A stretch of DNA of 6,292 nucleotides, taken from assembly GCA_947074265.1 (NCBI GenBank), contig CAMTPD010000098.1:1-6292 (forward strand), written 5' to 3'. This document shows, one piece after another, positions 5,191 to 6,292 of this stretch. The notes beneath the pieces are model-generated. The model made no database searches. It was not told the DNA's origin and worked only from the letters and a program-made list of their open reading frames with translations. Origin of the DNA: an uncultured Porphyromonadaceae bacterium. Lineage in GTDB: Bacteria > Bacteroidota > Bacteroidia > Bacteroidales > CAMTPD01. The translations under genes were made by a program, and so were the position numbers. The first letter of the stretch is position 1. Every line of letters starts with the position of its first letter.

Positions 5191-6292
5191 TTATAGAGAG
5201 TAATCCCATCTTTTTAGGGCGAAATCCCAGTTGGCATTTACAATCTCTACCGTACGATCGTCGTACTTATATTTATTCTTTTTGTATCCTTTCTTTTTGG
5301 CAAGATACTTTTCAATCTCAGGTTTTGCTTCTTCAAATCCAGGAATGGAAAGCGTTTCGTAGATCTTTTGAGTCATTCCCATTGCATCAGCTTCAAAATC
5401 TTCGAATTTAACTTCAATCAAATTACCTTCGGGAATCAAAGCTTTGTCTTTATCATATTTATAATAAAGGTCACGATATACATCGATGATATTTTGTTCG
5501 ATTTCATCGTTTGAAATATCTTGCAGCTTTAGCGGCTGAATTGTATTGGTAAAGAAGCTGCGAGTAGATTCGAATACCGTATATGGGTTACGAGCCAAGT
5601 AAATGAACTTTGCATTAGGAAACATCTCTAGCAACTCTGGTATACGTCCTGTATGTGGATGATTTTTTGAAAGAAACTGAGTTCCTTTTATATTCCAAAG
5701 AGAGATCTTAATAAGCTGCATAAATGGCTCTTTGAACACGTTAACCTCTTCTTTAGAAGCATCTTCAAATAATAAATACTTCTTGCTATATTCACGTGTG
5801 TGCTTTGGCAAGAACCAAAAATTATAGAAGGTGTAAGGAATCATGTTGGCAAGTGCAAACTCTTCTTCTTGAGGTAGGTCTACCTTAAGTTCCATGTTAT
5901 CTGTCGGACGTTTATCCGGCATTAACCAAGCCATTTGCTTTTTAAAAAATGGCTGTCCCCATAATACCAAATTAGGAAATACGGTTTGATATGTTGTGTT
6001 GTATCCGAAGTGCTTGTCGCATGAAAGGACATTGTGTACAAATGTAGTACCGCTTCTCCAGTGCCCAAGAATAAATACGGGTTCCATTTCAAGCGGTTTA
6101 TCCGCAAGAAGCTTCTTATATTTACGCTCTTCGAGTGGAGCTAGAGTGCTTAATATGCGGCATACAAAACGCGTAAGCTGATATTTTCCTTTATAATTGT
6201 TATCGATAGTACGTCCCTTAAGAATGTCATTGAATGTTTTCCAATGTGCACCAACCAAAGGAGTAATCGGTAGCTTTTGAAATTCTAATTTT
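5191..6292 (-). CDS. Sulfotransferase family protein (PAPS-dependent), 5'-truncated by window edge
   Basis: This is a cytosolic-type sulfotransferase that would move a sulfonate group from PAPS to an acceptor hydroxyl. Counting from the window edge, 366 residues are visible. The 5'-phosphosulfate loop is LGHWRSGTTFVHN (about 75-87) and the 3'-phosphate motif is YLARNPYTVFESTRSFF (about 231-247), with its Arg and Ser. LSKNHPHTGRIPELL (about 207-221) matches the conserved K-x-P-H-x-x-R segment of the Sulfotransfer_3 family (PF13469). The TTG at 6258 is not a credible start: the frame stays open to the edge and reads KLEFQKLPITP before it, as in full-length Bacteroides homologues. Only a few N-terminal residues are probably missing. 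No signal peptide or membrane segment is seen, although the true N-terminus is absent. It belongs to the broad family that includes the B. thetaiotaomicron steroid sulfotransferase BT0416; whether the acceptor is a sterol, lipid or glycan cannot be told from the sequence. Confidence 0.93.
   Translation of the reverse strand, partial: KLEFQKLPITPLVGAHWKTFNDILKGRTIDNNYKGKYQLTRFVCRILSTLAPLEERKYKKLLADKPLEMEPVFILGHWRSGTTFVHNVLSCDKHFGYNTTYQTVFPNLVLWGQPFFKKQMAWLMPDKRPTDNMELKVDLPQEEEFALANMIPYTFYNFWFLPKHTREYSKKYLLFEDASKEEVNVFKEPFMQLIKISLWNIKGTQFLSKNHPHTGRIPELLEMFPNAKFIYLARNPYTVFESTRSFFTNTIQPLKLQDISNDEIEQNIIDVYRDLYYKYDKDKALIPEGNLIEVKFEDFEADAMGMTQKIYETLSIPGFEEAKPEIEKYLAKKKGYKKNKYKYDDRTVEIVNANWDFALKRWDYSL

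Noticed and set aside
6256..6258. TTG at 6258 as the sulfotransferase start
   Set aside because: The frame runs on to the edge and reads KLEFQKLPITP, which fits the family N-terminus. The gene is truncated, not TTG-initiated.

Overview
The window looks like chromosomal DNA from a low-GC member of the Bacteroidales (Bacteroides, Parabacteroides, Dysgonomonas or a close relative). The evidence is a fused LpxC-FabZ protein, a Bacteroidetes-type promoter with a TAnnTTTG -7 box, weak or absent Shine-Dalgarno sequences, and two protein families (PCMD and a Bacteroides-type pRiA4b ORF-3-like protein) that are characteristic of the group. The genus is not proven.

Left part (1-2151): the 3' end of a lipid A operon on the + strand. 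It holds a 5'-truncated lpxC-fabZ fusion, then lpxA 12 nt later, then a strong intrinsic terminator. The two proteins act at the UDP-GlcNAc acylation and deacetylation steps of lipid A synthesis. The FabZ half supplies the dehydratase step of fatty acid elongation, which competes for the same 3-hydroxyacyl-ACP pool. lpxD is expected just upstream, outside the window.

Middle part (2152-3937): an AT-rich spacer, a promoter at about 2348-2378, then a two-gene + strand operon. The first gene encodes an acidic, conserved pRiA4b ORF-3-like protein of unknown role. Its stop codon overlaps the start of miaA (tRNA dimethylallyltransferase) in a TGATG junction, so the two are probably translationally coupled. 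The operon ends in a perfect 20-bp hairpin with U-tracts in both directions.

Right part (3938-6292): two genes on the - strand, convergent with miaA. The promoter-proximal gene is a sulfotransferase open through the right edge of the window, so its start is not seen. It is followed by a GC-rich hairpin and then by a secreted PCMD-domain protein. Between miaA and the PCMD gene lies a nested palindrome with internal direct repeats, which is the least explained structure here.

Nothing in the window looks like a phage, insertion sequence, CRISPR array, tRNA or rRNA. Most of it is ordinary housekeeping sequence. The sulfotransferase/PCMD pair and the nested palindrome are the parts most worth following up.
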